A stretch of 64,000 bases of DNA, taken from Curtobacterium pusillum. GTDB lineage: Bacteria > Actinomycetota > Actinomycetes > Actinomycetales > Microbacteriaceae. The notes beneath the pieces were generated by a model. The model had not been told where the DNA came from and made no database searches. It worked only from the letters and a program-made list of their open reading frames with translations. The position numbers and the translations under genes are program-made. Location of the stretch: positions 310,001 to 374,000 of the forward strand of contig NZ_VEIY01000003.1 in NCBI RefSeq assembly GCF_007680845.1. Direction: 5' to 3'. This document shows positions 1 to 12,002 of the stretch, one piece after another; position 1 is the first letter of the stretch, and each line of letters begins with the position of its first letter.

Positions 1-1425
1 CGGTCGGACGGTCACGGTCACCGTCGCGGTGTCCGATCCGCCGTTCCCGTCGGTGATCGTGTACGGGAAGGTGACGGTGCCCGTCGCGCGTGCGGCGAGG
101 GTGATCTGGAGGCGCTGGCCGTCCGCCACGATGGCCACGTCGCCGACGGCGTCGGCGATGCTTCCGACCTCGCTCACGACGATCGGGTCGCCGTTCGGGT
201 CGTAGTCGTTGAGCAGGACCGGGAGGCTCGTGGTGCGTCCCGGACGAGCGCCCAGGTCGTCGTCGACCGCCACCGGCGGCTTCTGGTCCTTCTCGATCTC
301 CGGATCGTCGTCGGACACCTGCTCCTGCTGCTGGTCCTCGTCCTTCTTGATGAGGTCGGACCAGTTGTCGATCAGCTGTCCGCTGCGGTCGATCGCCCAG
401 GAGCGTCCGCTCTGCGGGTCGTTGGCGACGACGGTGCGGCCGTTGTGCAGGATCTGCAGGTCCCCGGTACCGGCGGTGCTCGCGAGGCGCTGGAGGCCGC
501 GGCCGGCGCAGGTGTCCATCGCTTGACCGCCCGCCCACGCGGCGTAGGTGCAGGACCCGACGACAGTGGGCCGTGCAGCCCGCCCGGACACCTGGAGCGC
601 GGTGCGCTCGACCTGCCCGGACGCCGAGACGTGGACGATACCGGCGGTCCCGGCGACGACGACGTCCGACGAGTCGTCGGACGACCGCTGGAGCGCCGGC
701 GACGCACCGACGCGGGCGCCGAGGTCGACGGTGTCGCCGTCGACCGAGATCTCCCCCGAGGTCCGGTCGAGCACGGCGAGGTGGTCCCCGAACGACGCCA
801 CCTGCACGTCGTCGCCGCGGTCCGTCTTGACCGTCCAGCGCTTCGCGACGGTGAGCGTGCTGCCGACGTCGACGAGCGCGGCCGTCCCCGTCTTCGGCGA
901 GTACACGGCGACGTGGCTGTCCGACGCGTCGAAGACCGCGTCGGCGCCGAGCGTGAGGTCGGCCTTGGTCGACGCGTCGAACTCGCCGAGGTCCTTCGCG
1001 GGGGTCGCCCAGACCTCCCCGGTGTCGCCGTTGCCGATCACCGCGGTCGACCCCGCGAAGAAGACCTGGGGTGAACCGGCCGGCAGCGTGACGGGGTCGG
1101 CGACGGTGGCGTCGGCGACGTCGACCTTGGCCACCGTGCCCTTCGTCTCGTCGACGCTGTAGACGGTCGAGCCGCGCTGCAGGACGGACAGGCTGTCGCT
1201 CGCGGTCTCGACCGCGGTGTTGAGCTGCAGGACCCCGGTGTTGGCCCGGCCGACCGCGCCGTACTCGGCGGAGGGGACCCAGACGGTCCCGTCGCCCAGG
1301 TCGACGCGCTGGGTGTGGTACCCCGTCGAGGCCATCGCCGCGGCAGCGACGACCGCGCCGACCACCACGGAGGCACCGATCGTGACCGCTGCCGAGCGGT
1401 GCTTGGCGAGGAACGCCCGGATCAC
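1..1425 (-). CDS. Ig-like/cadherin-like domain surface protein (partial, 3' end outside window)
   Basis: The frame opens with GTG at 1425, overlapping the kinase stop by four bases (GTGA), and stays open to the window edge, giving 475 residues without a stop. Residues about 13-33 form one hydrophobic segment, consistent with an N-terminal membrane anchor. Residues about 50-320 contain repeated short beta-strand-like blocks around variable Val/Asp-rich text, resembling a beta-propeller. From about residue 375 a proline-flanked module (PPVAVDDDLGARPGR, then LLNDYDPNGDPI) matches the bacterial Ig/cadherin-like repeats of large surface proteins, followed by a second strand-rich block ending TDGNGGSDTATVTVTV. 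It is the last visible gene of the FHA-PP2C-kinase operon. Its function is unknown; an envelope-exposed partner or substrate of the kinase is an inference. Confidence 0.8.
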   Translation of the reverse strand, partial: MIRAFLAKHRSAAVTIGASVVVGAVVAAAAMASTGYHTQRVDLGDGTVWVPSAEYGAVGRANTGVLQLNTAVETASDSLSVLQRGSTVYSVDETKGTVAKVDVADATVADPVTLPAGSPQVFFAGSTAVIGNGDTGEVWATPAKDLGEFDASTKADLTLGADAVFDASDSHVAVYSPKTGTAALVDVGSTLTVAKRWTVKTDRGDDVQVASFGDHLAVLDRTSGEISVDGDTVDLGARVGASPALQRSSDDSSDVVVAGTAGIVHVSASGQVERTALQVSGRAARPTVVGSCTYAAWAGGQAMDTCAGRGLQRLASTAGTGDLQILHNGRTVVANDPQSGRSWAIDRSGQLIDNWSDLIKKDEDQQQEQVSDDDPEIEKDQKPPVAVDDDLGARPGRTTSLPVLLNDYDPNGDPIVVSEVGSIADAVGDVAIVADGQRLQITLAARATGTVTFPYTITDGNGGSDTATVTVTVRP

Positions 1426-2834
1426 CCGCCGCTCCCGATCGTCGCGCACTTCTGTGCACTCGCGACGCCGGTCTTGCCATCACGGTTCACCGCGACGGCG
1501 ATGCACTGTTCGTCGCCCTTCTTCCCGGAGACGACGAAGCTGGTGCCCGTCTGTTGGCTCGCGGCACCGTTCGACGAGATGACGTAGGTGTCCCCCGTCC
1601 GCAGTCCGGGGTCCGGCCAGGTGAACGTCACCGAGGCGGCGGACGACGACGCCCGGACGTCGGCGACCACGGGGATCGCCCCGGCGCCGAGGCGTCCGAC
1701 CACGATGACCGTGGCGACGGCGAGGGCGGCGACGACCAGGACGGCGACCGAGCTCACCCACACCAGGGTGGACCGCGAGCGTCGTCGCGCTCGGGTGACG
1801 GAACCGGTCCGGTGAACGGTCCCGACGCTCTGCGCACCTGCTGCGGACGTTCCCCCCTGCAGGGTCTTCCGGGTCCGGCGGCGTGCACCGACGCGGGTCG
1901 GCGGCTGCAGTTCGCGGACCATCGTCCGGTCGCCGTCCGGGCTCGGGGTCGCGATGGCCCACGCCTCGACGGCCACGTCCGCCGTCGTCTGCGGGATGCC
2001 GAGCTCGGCCTCGACCTGCTGGAAGCCCCGGACGAGCTCCATCACGGTGGAGGGACGACCCGCGACCTTGCGGGACATCGCCGCGGCGAGCAGCCGTTCG
2101 AGCGAGGGCGGGACGTCCGTGCGGCCGGTCGGCTTCACGCCGCCCTTGTCGATGCGCCCCATCAGGTCCGCCGCGCCGTTCTTGCCGCCGCGCACCTCGA
2201 ACGGACTCCGTCCGGCCAGGAGTGAGAAGACCGTCGCGGCGAGGGAGTACACCTCGGACTGGATCGTGCCGCGGGACTCGTCGATGAGGACCTCGGGCGC
2301 CGACCACGGGATCGACATCCCGATCGGTTCGTCGGGGTCCGCTTCGCCGATCGTCGCCGCGATGCCGAAGTCGGACAGGACCGGGTTGCCGTAGGCGGTG
2401 AGGAGGATGTTCGACGGCTTGATGTCGCGGTGGAGCACGCCTTCGCGGTGCGCCGTCTCGAGCGCGGAACCGATCCGGATCCCGATCGCCAGGACCTCGG
2501 AGACGGGGATCGGTTCGCGCCGGTACCGCTCGCTGAGCGACGAGGAGCAGAGTTCCATGACGAGGTAGGGCCGGCCGTCGGAGGCGACGCTCGCCTGGAA
2601 CACCGTGAGGATCGACGGGTGCGTGCTGAGGCGTGCCATCAGGTTCGCCTCGGCCTGGAACATTTGCCGGACGCGGTCGTCGACCACCTCGTCGAGGAGC
2701 ACCTTGACGGCGACCTGCCGACGCGGCATGTCCTGCTCGTAGAGGAAGACGTCCGCGAAGCCGCCGGAACCGAGGACGTGCACCGGGCTGAAGCCCGCGA
2801 TGACGGGCGGGGTGGACGGCAGGCGTCGCGCCAT
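1422..2834 (-). CDS. Transmembrane serine/threonine protein kinase (PknB-like)
   Basis: A 470-residue Hanks-type kinase. Visible motifs are the Gly loop LGSGGFADVF (21-30), Lys44 in VAVKV, HRDIKPSN with catalytic Asp137, DFG at 155-157 and the SAPEV activation-segment motif. A Pro/Arg-rich juxtamembrane stretch leads to one membrane helix at about 358-382. The roughly 88-residue outer part looks like a fibronectin-III-type fold with two cysteines and replaces the PASTA repeats of classical PknB. The ATG at 2834 is preceded by GGAGGAGGG. Upstream genes encode the cognate PP2C phosphatase and an FHA reader, so this is a self-contained phospho-signalling module. The extracellular ligand is unknown. 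Confidence 0.93.
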   Translation of the reverse strand: MARRLPSTPPVIAGFSPVHVLGSGGFADVFLYEQDMPRRQVAVKVLLDEVVDDRVRQMFQAEANLMARLSTHPSILTVFQASVASDGRPYLVMELCSSSLSERYRREPIPVSEVLAIGIRIGSALETAHREGVLHRDIKPSNILLTAYGNPVLSDFGIAATIGEADPDEPIGMSIPWSAPEVLIDESRGTIQSEVYSLAATVFSLLAGRSPFEVRGGKNGAADLMGRIDKGGVKPTGRTDVPPSLERLLAAAMSRKVAGRPSTVMELVRGFQQVEAELGIPQTTADVAVEAWAIATPSPDGDRTMVRELQPPTRVGARRRTRKTLQGGTSAAGAQSVGTVHRTGSVTRARRRSRSTLVWVSSVAVLVVAALAVATVIVVGRLGAGAIPVVADVRASSSAASVTFTWPDPGLRTGDTYVISSNGAASQQTGTSFVVSGKKGDEQCIAVAVNRDGKTGVASAQKCATIGSGG

Positions 2835-2963
2835 CGTGCCCTCCTCCCCGGCCGAGCGGCCAGCTCTCTCGTCACGGCCATGCCATTGTACGAACCGCGT
2901 GTGACCGACATTCCGCCCGCGGTCCTGCCCCGGAGTCCGTCGGCGCCCCAGTTCGGGGGCCAC

Positions 2964-3785
2964 TCAGTGGCGTGGGAGCGTGTCCTCCGCGTCGCCGTCG
3001 TCCGGAGCATCGTCCACCTGCAGCACGACGACGGTCACGTTGTCGCGTCCACCGGCCACCACGGCGTCGCCGACGAGACGCTCCGCGAGGCCCTGCGCCG
3101 ACGGCACGCGCGCGGCGATCCGTCCGATGCCGGCGTCGCCCAGCTCCTTCGTCAGGCCGTCCGAGCAGATGATGTAGCGGTCCCCGGCACGGAGCGGCAG
3201 GGTCCACCAGTCCGGCTCCGGCGGCTCACCGAAGCCCACGGCACGCGTGATCACGTTGCTGTCCGGGTGCCGCTCGGCGTCTTCGGCACGGAGGAGGCCG
3301 GCGTCGACCATCTCCTGCACCACCGAGTGGTCGACGGTGACGCGACGGAGCACGCCGTCCTCGATCCGGTAGGTCCGGGAGTCGCCGACGTTGAACACGA
3401 GGGCCGCCGGCTGCCCGAGCGACGCGACCAGCGCGATCCCGGTGACGGTCGTCCCGGCGCCGATCGCGTTGCCGCCCGCGGCTCGCTCGATGTCCGCGGT
3501 GGCGAGCAGGAGCGCCCGCTGGATCGACTGGCGGGTGGTGAACGGGCTCTCGATCGCCTGCTCGAGCCGCCGGACCACCGCGTCGCTCGCGCGGTCACCC
3601 GCGAGGTGCCCGCCCATCCCGTCGGCGACGACGAAGAACGGTGCACCGACGATGTAGCTGTCCTCGTTGTGGTCGCGGCGGCGGCCGACGTCGGTCGCCG
3701 CTCCCCAGGACAGCGTCAGGGTGGTGCCGTCGGCACCGGGGACGTCGATGGCGTGCGCAGTCGCTGCTCGGCCGAGTTCGGTCAC
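2964..3785 (-). CDS. PP2C-family Ser/Thr protein phosphatase
   Basis: A 273-residue PPM/PP2C phosphatase, expected to dephosphorylate targets of the neighbouring kinase in the cytoplasm. Metal-binding aspartates are recognisable in RDHNEDSY, VADGMGGH, SDGLTKE and GRDNVTVVV, the four blocks of a catalytically complete PstP-type enzyme. There is no C-terminal membrane segment, so unlike mycobacterial PstP it should be soluble. The GTG start at 3785 lies 3 bp past the FHA gene stop, so translation is probably coupled. The 129 bp to the kinase start holds no further gene. Confidence 0.93.
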   Translation of the reverse strand: MTELGRAATAHAIDVPGADGTTLTLSWGAATDVGRRRDHNEDSYIVGAPFFVVADGMGGHLAGDRASDAVVRRLEQAIESPFTTRQSIQRALLLATADIERAAGGNAIGAGTTVTGIALVASLGQPAALVFNVGDSRTYRIEDGVLRRVTVDHSVVQEMVDAGLLRAEDAERHPDSNVITRAVGFGEPPEPDWWTLPLRAGDRYIICSDGLTKELGDAGIGRIAARVPSAQGLAERLVGDAVVAGGRDNVTVVVLQVDDAPDDGDAEDTLPRH

Positions 3786-3788
3786 GTT

Positions 3789-4439
3789 TCAGGGTCGCTC
3801 TCTGGGGGTTCGGGGCGTGCCGGTCGGCGGGTCTGCCGGCCACGTGGGACGGGGTGGGAGGTCTCCCGACGCTGGTGCGATCCGCAGGTGCGGCGAGAGG
3901 ATCTCGATCACGTTGCCGTCGCCGATCTCGACCACCGTACCCGTCAGCACCACGTTCGAGGCGCCCGCGGGCATCCGGAAGGGCGCGGCACCCGCCGGCC
4001 GGACGACCGTGCCGTTGGTCGACCGGAGGTCGTCCACGACTGCGGCTTCCCCCTCGGCGTGGAGGAGCACGTGCGACGAGGACACCTGACCGCTCGGCGA
4101 GGGCACGGTCACGAGTTCCGGCGTGGGCCCCTGCACGATCCGCGGGAGGCCGGGGCGACGGCCCACGATCACGGGGCGGTCGAGACGGAGGGTGCGGTCG
4201 CCGACCCGGATCGACGGCACTCTGGTCGTCGGGGCGGGGGCGCTGACCGCCGGGTCGTCGGCGGGAACGTGGAGCGCCCGCGGCGCGGCGGTCGGCCGGA
4301 CGAGGGTGTCCTCCGACGCCGACGCGTCGGGCGGCACCGGACGGATGACCGTGTCACCGAGGACGTGGTCCGCGAGGTCGGCGGCCCGCGGCGCGCGCGC
4401 ACGGCGGACGACGGTGTCGTCGATGTCGTCGTCGCGCAA
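3789..4439 (-). CDS. FHA domain-containing protein
   Basis: A 216-residue protein. Its C-terminal half (about 85-190) is an FHA phosphothreonine-recognition domain: IVGRRPGLPR, the SSSHVLL block and the RSTNGTVV block are the conserved loops. The N-terminal 80 residues are acidic and Pro/Ala-rich with several DTVxR motifs (DDTVVRR, DTVIRP, DTLVRP). These resemble threonine phospho-acceptor sites and could be targets of the operon's own kinase (inference). It starts at TTG 4439 behind a clear GGAGGG. A TACGGT hexamer upstream may be the operon's -10 element. Confidence 0.88.
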   Translation of the reverse strand: MRDDDIDDTVVRRARAPRAADLADHVLGDTVIRPVPPDASASEDTLVRPTAAPRALHVPADDPAVSAPAPTTRVPSIRVGDRTLRLDRPVIVGRRPGLPRIVQGPTPELVTVPSPSGQVSSSHVLLHAEGEAAVVDDLRSTNGTVVRPAGAAPFRMPAGASNVVLTGTVVEIGDGNVIEILSPHLRIAPASGDLPPRPTWPADPPTGTPRTPRERP

Positions 4440-4493
4440 CCGAGCCCTCCAACCGTGGTCGACACCACCGTAGACGATCCGGTCCGCCGGTCG

Positions 4494-5060
4494 TCACCGC
4501 CGCTCCCACGCGGGGCCGGTCCCCGCTCGGACCGACCGCAGCACGAGGCCCGCGAGCGGGTCGTCGGCACGGGCCTCGAGCGCGTACTGCGCCCGCGTCT
4601 GGGCTCGGGCTACCGACCCGAGGGCCCACGAGCACCACGACGCGATCGCCAGGGCACCGGCGGCGCCCGACGCCGTGTCGGCCGACGGGTCCTCGGTCCG
4701 CCACCACCGCCAGGCATCGGCGCACCGGTCCCCGGCGATGCGGAGCCGCGCGCGGTCCGGTTCCGGCCCGAGCCCACGGAGCGCCGGTGGCGTCGGGTCG
4801 AGGAACGGATCGAACGCGGCGACCGCGCGGGGGTCGGGGCAGTCCCGAGCCGAGAGGAACGCGATGAGGGCGAACCGCGTCGCGAGCGCGGCGCAGGCGG
4901 TCAGCACGGCGATCGACGCCGTCCTGGGCATCGGCTCGTCGCCGGCGGCGACGAGCGCGCTGCAGGCCGCGGGGAGGGTGACTGCTGCCGCGATCTCGCG
5001 CGGGTAGTGCACTGGGGCGTCTGGCCGGGGGCGTGTCGTGACGGGGATCATGCACGACAT
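4494..5060 (-). CDS. DUF4192-like protein, short form
   Basis: About 188 residues if read from ATG 5060; a second ATG lies at 5051 and the frame is open upstream. The C-terminal half, with WCSWALG followed by an Ala-rich helix and LEARADDPLAGLVL, matches the closing helices of DUF4192 proteins of Microbacteriaceae. The N-terminal half normal for that family is missing, so this is either a C-terminal-only paralogue or a degraded gene. A copy of the GCCGCGCCTCCAG repeat lies directly upstream (5071-5088) and would be read as coding if an earlier start were used. Function unknown. Confidence 0.55.
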   Translation of the reverse strand: MSCMIPVTTRPRPDAPVHYPREIAAAVTLPAACSALVAAGDEPMPRTASIAVLTACAALATRFALIAFLSARDCPDPRAVAAFDPFLDPTPPALRGLGPEPDRARLRIAGDRCADAWRWWRTEDPSADTASGAAGALAIASWCSWALGSVARAQTRAQYALEARADDPLAGLVLRSVRAGTGPAWERR

Positions 5061-5152
5061 CGAAACGCACGCCGCGCCTCCAGTCCGGGCCGACGCCACC
5101 ATCTGTGGAACGGAGGCGACCAGTCGCTCCTGTGGAGGACGAAGCGCCGTCG

Positions 5153-5917
5153 TCAGACGGCGACGGGGTCGAGACTCTCCGCGACGAGGTCCCACGTGCC
5201 GTCGTGCTCCTCGAACACCACGCCGTGCGATGCTGCCCAAGCGAGCAGCTCGGGCATCGAGTCCACCTCGGCACCCGTGCGGGCGAGCAGTCCGACGAGT
5301 CGACCCTTCGCCGTCTTGTTCCAGTGGTTGAGCGCCTTCCGCCGTCCGGATCCGTCGACGCTCACCACACGCAGCACGACGGCGGCCGGAACAGGACCGA
5401 GCTGCCGGTACCCCTCGGAACGCAGGTCGAGCACCAGGCCGTCCGCCGTCAGCGCCGCGAGGACACGGGCGGACGCCGCGGGCCAGTGCGATGCGAGCCG
5501 GGGCGAACCGAGTCGCGAGTCGTGCGACAGACGGTAGGCGGGGATGCGGTCACCGCCGCGGATGGGTCCGAACATCGCGGACTGGACGACCACGTGGTCG
5601 AACCACCACGCGCGGGTCGCAGCGTCCGCGCCGAGCGTGGCGAGCGGGTCGTAGAGGACCCCCGTGTACCGGTCGATCGCCGGCAAGGTCGGTGACGTGT
5701 CGAGCGCGAGGTTGCGGAAGCGCTCCGCGATCGACTTCGGGCCGAGCTTCAGGGCCGTCCGCGCCGAGGACTCCTCGGAACTGACGGAGCGGGCCGCGGT
5801 GATCACCGCGGCCCGCTCGTCGGACAGTTCCGGGAACGACAGCGCACGCAGGTCGAGCGTGCGGTCCGTGTCCCCGCCCTCCCGCTTCGTCTCCGAAGGC
5901 GGGAGGAGGACGGTCAG
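5153..5917 (-). CDS. yaaA: YaaA family (DUF328) peroxide-stress protein, apparent CTG start
   Basis: About 254 residues. The N-terminal LLPPSETKREGG signature and the later RYTGVLYDP and HWNKTAKGR blocks identify YaaA, a DNA-binding protein that limits iron-driven oxidative damage in E. coli. The signature lies upstream of the first ATG/GTG/TTG in frame (GTG 5806). To include it, translation must begin at CTG 5917, or at CTG 5926, which overlaps the atpC stop as CTGA. No other start codon is available between the signature and the atpC overlap. Length from CTG 5917 equals the family norm. It is probably translated from the end of the atp transcript. Confidence 0.85.
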   Translation of the reverse strand: MTVLLPPSETKREGGDTDRTLDLRALSFPELSDERAAVITAARSVSSEESSARTALKLGPKSIAERFRNLALDTSPTLPAIDRYTGVLYDPLATLGADAATRAWWFDHVVVQSAMFGPIRGGDRIPAYRLSHDSRLGSPRLASHWPAASARVLAALTADGLVLDLRSEGYRQLGPVPAAVVLRVVSVDGSGRRKALNHWNKTAKGRLVGLLARTGAEVDSMPELLAWAASHGVVFEEHDGTWDLVAESLDPVAV

Positions 5918-5922
5918 TCCGG

Positions 5923-6186
5923 TCAGGACGCCAGCGCGGCCTGGCGCGCCACGATCGTGACCGTGTCGTGCTCGACCGACAGGAAGCCGTCTTCGGCATC
6001 CGCGGCCACCGTCGAGCCGTCGGCCCGGGTGATGCGGACCTGACCCTGCGCGAGGGTCGCGAGCAGCGGCTCGTGCCCCGCGAGGATGCCGATCTGGCCT
6101 TCGGTCGTGCGTGCGACGACCATGGTGGCGTCGCCCGACCAGACCTCACGGTCGGCCGAGACGACGCTCACGGTGAGTGCCGCCAT
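5923..6186 (-). CDS. atpC: ATP synthase epsilon subunit, short form
   Basis: An 87-residue subunit of the F1 central stalk. The sequence (LTVSVVSADREVWSGDATMV, then TEGQIGILAGHEPLLA) covers the N-terminal beta-sandwich only. The C-terminal two-helix domain, which in E. coli and Bacillus inhibits ATP hydrolysis, is absent: the frame ends at ALAS. The ATG at 6186 is separated from atpD by 1 bp. Short epsilon subunits are known in some actinobacteria, so this is probably native and not a truncation. Confidence 0.95.
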   Translation of the reverse strand: MAALTVSVVSADREVWSGDATMVVARTTEGQIGILAGHEPLLATLAQGQVRITRADGSTVAADAEDGFLSVEHDTVTIVARQAALAS

Positions 6187-6187
6187 G

Positions 6188-8591
<2,404 letters not shown>

Positions 8592-10220
8592 CTAGCGACG
8601 ACCCTTGACGATCTGCTCCTGGTCCACGTCGTCAGCCGAGGCGGCTTCGACGTTCTCGGACCCGAGCGTCTTGCCGTCGCCGGTCTGGAAGCTCTTCGTG
8701 AACTCGTCGATCTGCTTCGACATCTCGGCGACGGTGTCGTCGCTGAGCTGGTTCGTCTCGCGCAGGGTCGTGAGGACGTCGGAGTTGCGACGCAGGTGGT
8801 CGAGCAGCTCCGACTCGAAGCGCAGGACGTCGGACACGGGGACCGTGTCGAGCTTGCCGTTGGTCCCGGCCCAGATCGAGACGACCTGCTCCTCCACCGG
8901 GTACGGCGAGTACTGCGGCTGCTTGAGGAGCTCGGTCAGACGCGCACCGCGGTCGAGCTGGCGACGCGACGCCTGGTCGAGGTCGGACGCGAACATCGCG
9001 AACGCCTCGAGCGAGCGGTACTGCGCGAGCTCGAGCTTGAGCGTGCCGGAGACCTTCTTGATCGACTTGACCTGTGCGTCGCCGCCCACTCGCGAGACCG
9101 AGATGCCCACGTCGACCGCGGGACGCTGGTTCGCGTTGAAGAGGTCGGACTGCAGGAAGATCTGGCCGTCGGTGATCGAGATCACGTTGGTCGGGATGTA
9201 CGCCGAGACGTCGTTCGCCTTGGTCTCGATGATCGGGAGACCCGTCATCGAGCCGGCGCCGAGCTCGTCGGACAGCTTCGCGCAACGCTCCAGCAGACGG
9301 GAGTGCAGGTAGAAGACGTCGCCCGGGTAGGCCTCGCGCCCCGGCGGACGACGCAGGAGGAGCGACACCGCACGGTAGGCCTCGGCCTGCTTCGACAGGT
9401 CGTCGAAGATGATCAGGACGTGCTTGCCGGCGTACATCCAGTGCTGGCCGATGGCCGAGCCGGTGTACGGGGCGAGGTACTTGAAGCCGGCCGGGTCGGA
9501 GGCCGGAGCGGCGACGATGGTGGTGTACTCCATCGCGCCGGCGTCCTCGAGCGCACCCTTGACGGAGGCGATCGTGGAGCCCTTCTGACCGATCGCGACG
9601 TAGATGCAGCGGACCTGCTTGTCCTCGTCGCCGGACTCCCAGTTGGCCTTCTGGTTGATGATCGTGTCGATCGCGATGGCCGTCTTGCCGGTCTGGCGGT
9701 CGCCGATGATCAGCTGACGCTGACCACGGCCGACGGGGATCATCGCGTCGATGGCCTTGATGCCGGTCTGGAGCGGCTCGTGGACCGACTTGCGGGCCAT
9801 GACGCCGGGCGCCTGCAGCTCGAGGGCACGACGGCCTTCGGAGACGATCTCGCCGAGACCGTCGATCGGGGCGCCGAGCGGGTCGACGACGCGACCGAGG
9901 AAGCCGTCGCCGACGGGGACCGAGAGGACCTCGCCGGTGCGGGTGACTTCCTGGCCCTCTTCGACGCCGGCGAACTCGCCGAGCACGATGGCGCCGATCT
10001 CGTCTTCGTCCAGGTTCTGCGCGAGGCCGAGCGTGCCGTCCGCGAAGCGGATGAGCTCGTTCGCCATGACGCCGGGGAGGCCCTCGACGTGGGCGATGCC
10101 GTCGCCCGCGTCGGTGACGTGCCCGACCTCGGCCGTGGAGGCCTTCGTCGGCTCGTAGTTCGAGACGAAGTCCTTCAGGGCATCACGGATCTCATCGGGG
10201 CTGATGGTGATGTCTGCCAT
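8592..10220 (-). CDS. atpA: ATP synthase alpha subunit
   Basis: A 542-residue non-catalytic nucleotide-binding F1 subunit. The P-loop GDRQTGKTA and the signature [14 protein letters not shown] are present. The C-terminus carries an acidic extension ([16 protein letters not shown]) common in high-GC actinobacteria. The 107-bp gap to atpH (10221-10327) shows no gene. Confidence 0.99.
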   Translation of the reverse strand: MADITISPDEIRDALKDFVSNYEPTKASTAEVGHVTDAGDGIAHVEGLPGVMANELIRFADGTLGLAQNLDEDEIGAIVLGEFAGVEEGQEVTRTGEVLSVPVGDGFLGRVVDPLGAPIDGLGEIVSEGRRALELQAPGVMARKSVHEPLQTGIKAIDAMIPVGRGQRQLIIGDRQTGKTAIAIDTIINQKANWESGDEDKQVRCIYVAIGQKGSTIASVKGALEDAGAMEYTTIVAAPASDPAGFKYLAPYTGSAIGQHWMYAGKHVLIIFDDLSKQAEAYRAVSLLLRRPPGREAYPGDVFYLHSRLLERCAKLSDELGAGSMTGLPIIETKANDVSAYIPTNVISITDGQIFLQSDLFNANQRPAVDVGISVSRVGGDAQVKSIKKVSGTLKLELAQYRSLEAFAMFASDLDQASRRQLDRGARLTELLKQPQYSPYPVEEQVVSIWAGTNGKLDTVPVSDVLRFESELLDHLRRNSDVLTTLRETNQLSDDTVAEMSKQIDEFTKSFQTGDGKTLGSENVEAASADDVDQEQIVKGRR

Positions 10221-10327
10221 GGGATTTTCCTTGTTGGTTTCCGGGGCTGGTGGGCTCCGAGAGGGTGATGCTGCCTGACTCGGCAGTTCCCGTTGTGGAC
10301 TTGGGAGGGGCGGCTTCGACCGTACGC

Positions 10328-11122
10328 TCAGCCGGCGAGCTGGAGCCGCAGCTCCGAGAGACGCGTGGAGACGGTGCCGTCGATGACGTCGCCGCCGATC
10401 TGCACCCGGACCCCGCCGACGACCGAGGGGTCGACCACGTGGTTGATGCTGATGTCCTTGCCGTACTTCGCGGACAGGCCACGAGCGACGCGCGCCGCCT
10501 GACCGTCCGAGAGCGGGGTGGCGGTGATGACGGTCGCGACGAGCTTGCCCGCCTCGTCGGCCACGATGCCCGAGGCGTCGCGGACGAGCTCACCGATGCG
10601 ACGACCGCGCGGCTGCTGCACGAGGTGCGACAGGATCGCGATGGTCTGCGCCGAGGCCTTGCCCGCGAGCAGCCGCTCGACGAGCGCGGTCTTCTCGGCC
10701 GGGCTCCCGAGCTTGGTGCCGAGCGCGAGTTCGAGGTCGGCGTCCGAACGGACGGCGGTCTCGAAGGCGAAGAGCTCGGCTTCGATCGAGGTGTCCGACG
10801 AGGCCGAGGCAGCGATCGCGCGGATGCCCGCGTCCTCGATGCCGACGAGGAGGTCCTGGTGGGAGGACCAGCGCGAGCCGGCCACCGCGGTCAGGACCGC
10901 ACGCGTCGCGACCGACTGGCCGGCGAAGACGCGGTCGATGACGACCTTCTTGCCGGCCGGGTCGGCCGTCGGGTCGGACAGCAGACCGAGCAGCTGCGGC
11001 GCACCGGCGATCGCACGCCCTGCGGCGAGGATCTCCACACCGACCCCGAGGTCGGCTGCACCGCCGAGGTCGGCGAGCACCCCCCTCGTGGAGGTCAGTG
11101 CGGTCCTGGTGGCACTGCGCAT
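10328..11122 (-). CDS. atpH: ATP synthase delta subunit, long actinobacterial form
   Basis: 264 residues against about 180 in E. coli. The expected C-terminal motif ([22 protein letters not shown]) is present. The extra length comes from what looks like an internal duplication of the helical N-terminal domain: [20 protein letters not shown] near residue 45 and [17 protein letters not shown] near 150 share the same pattern. The subunit couples F1 to the peripheral stalk. Only 2 bp separate it from atpF. Confidence 0.96.
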   Translation of the reverse strand: MRSATRTALTSTRGVLADLGGAADLGVGVEILAAGRAIAGAPQLLGLLSDPTADPAGKKVVIDRVFAGQSVATRAVLTAVAGSRWSSHQDLLVGIEDAGIRAIAASASSDTSIEAELFAFETAVRSDADLELALGTKLGSPAEKTALVERLLAGKASAQTIAILSHLVQQPRGRRIGELVRDASGIVADEAGKLVATVITATPLSDGQAARVARGLSAKYGKDISINHVVDPSVVGGVRVQIGGDVIDGTVSTRLSELRLQLAG

Positions 11123-11124
11123 GC

Positions 11125-11985
<861 letters not shown>

Positions 11986-12002
11986 TCAGTACAGGTCGTT
12001 GG

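Noticed and set aside
2430..5537. A 1,035-codon plus-strand open frame
   Set aside because: Antisense to five real genes; composition artefact. The same applies to 6801-10268 over the atp genes.
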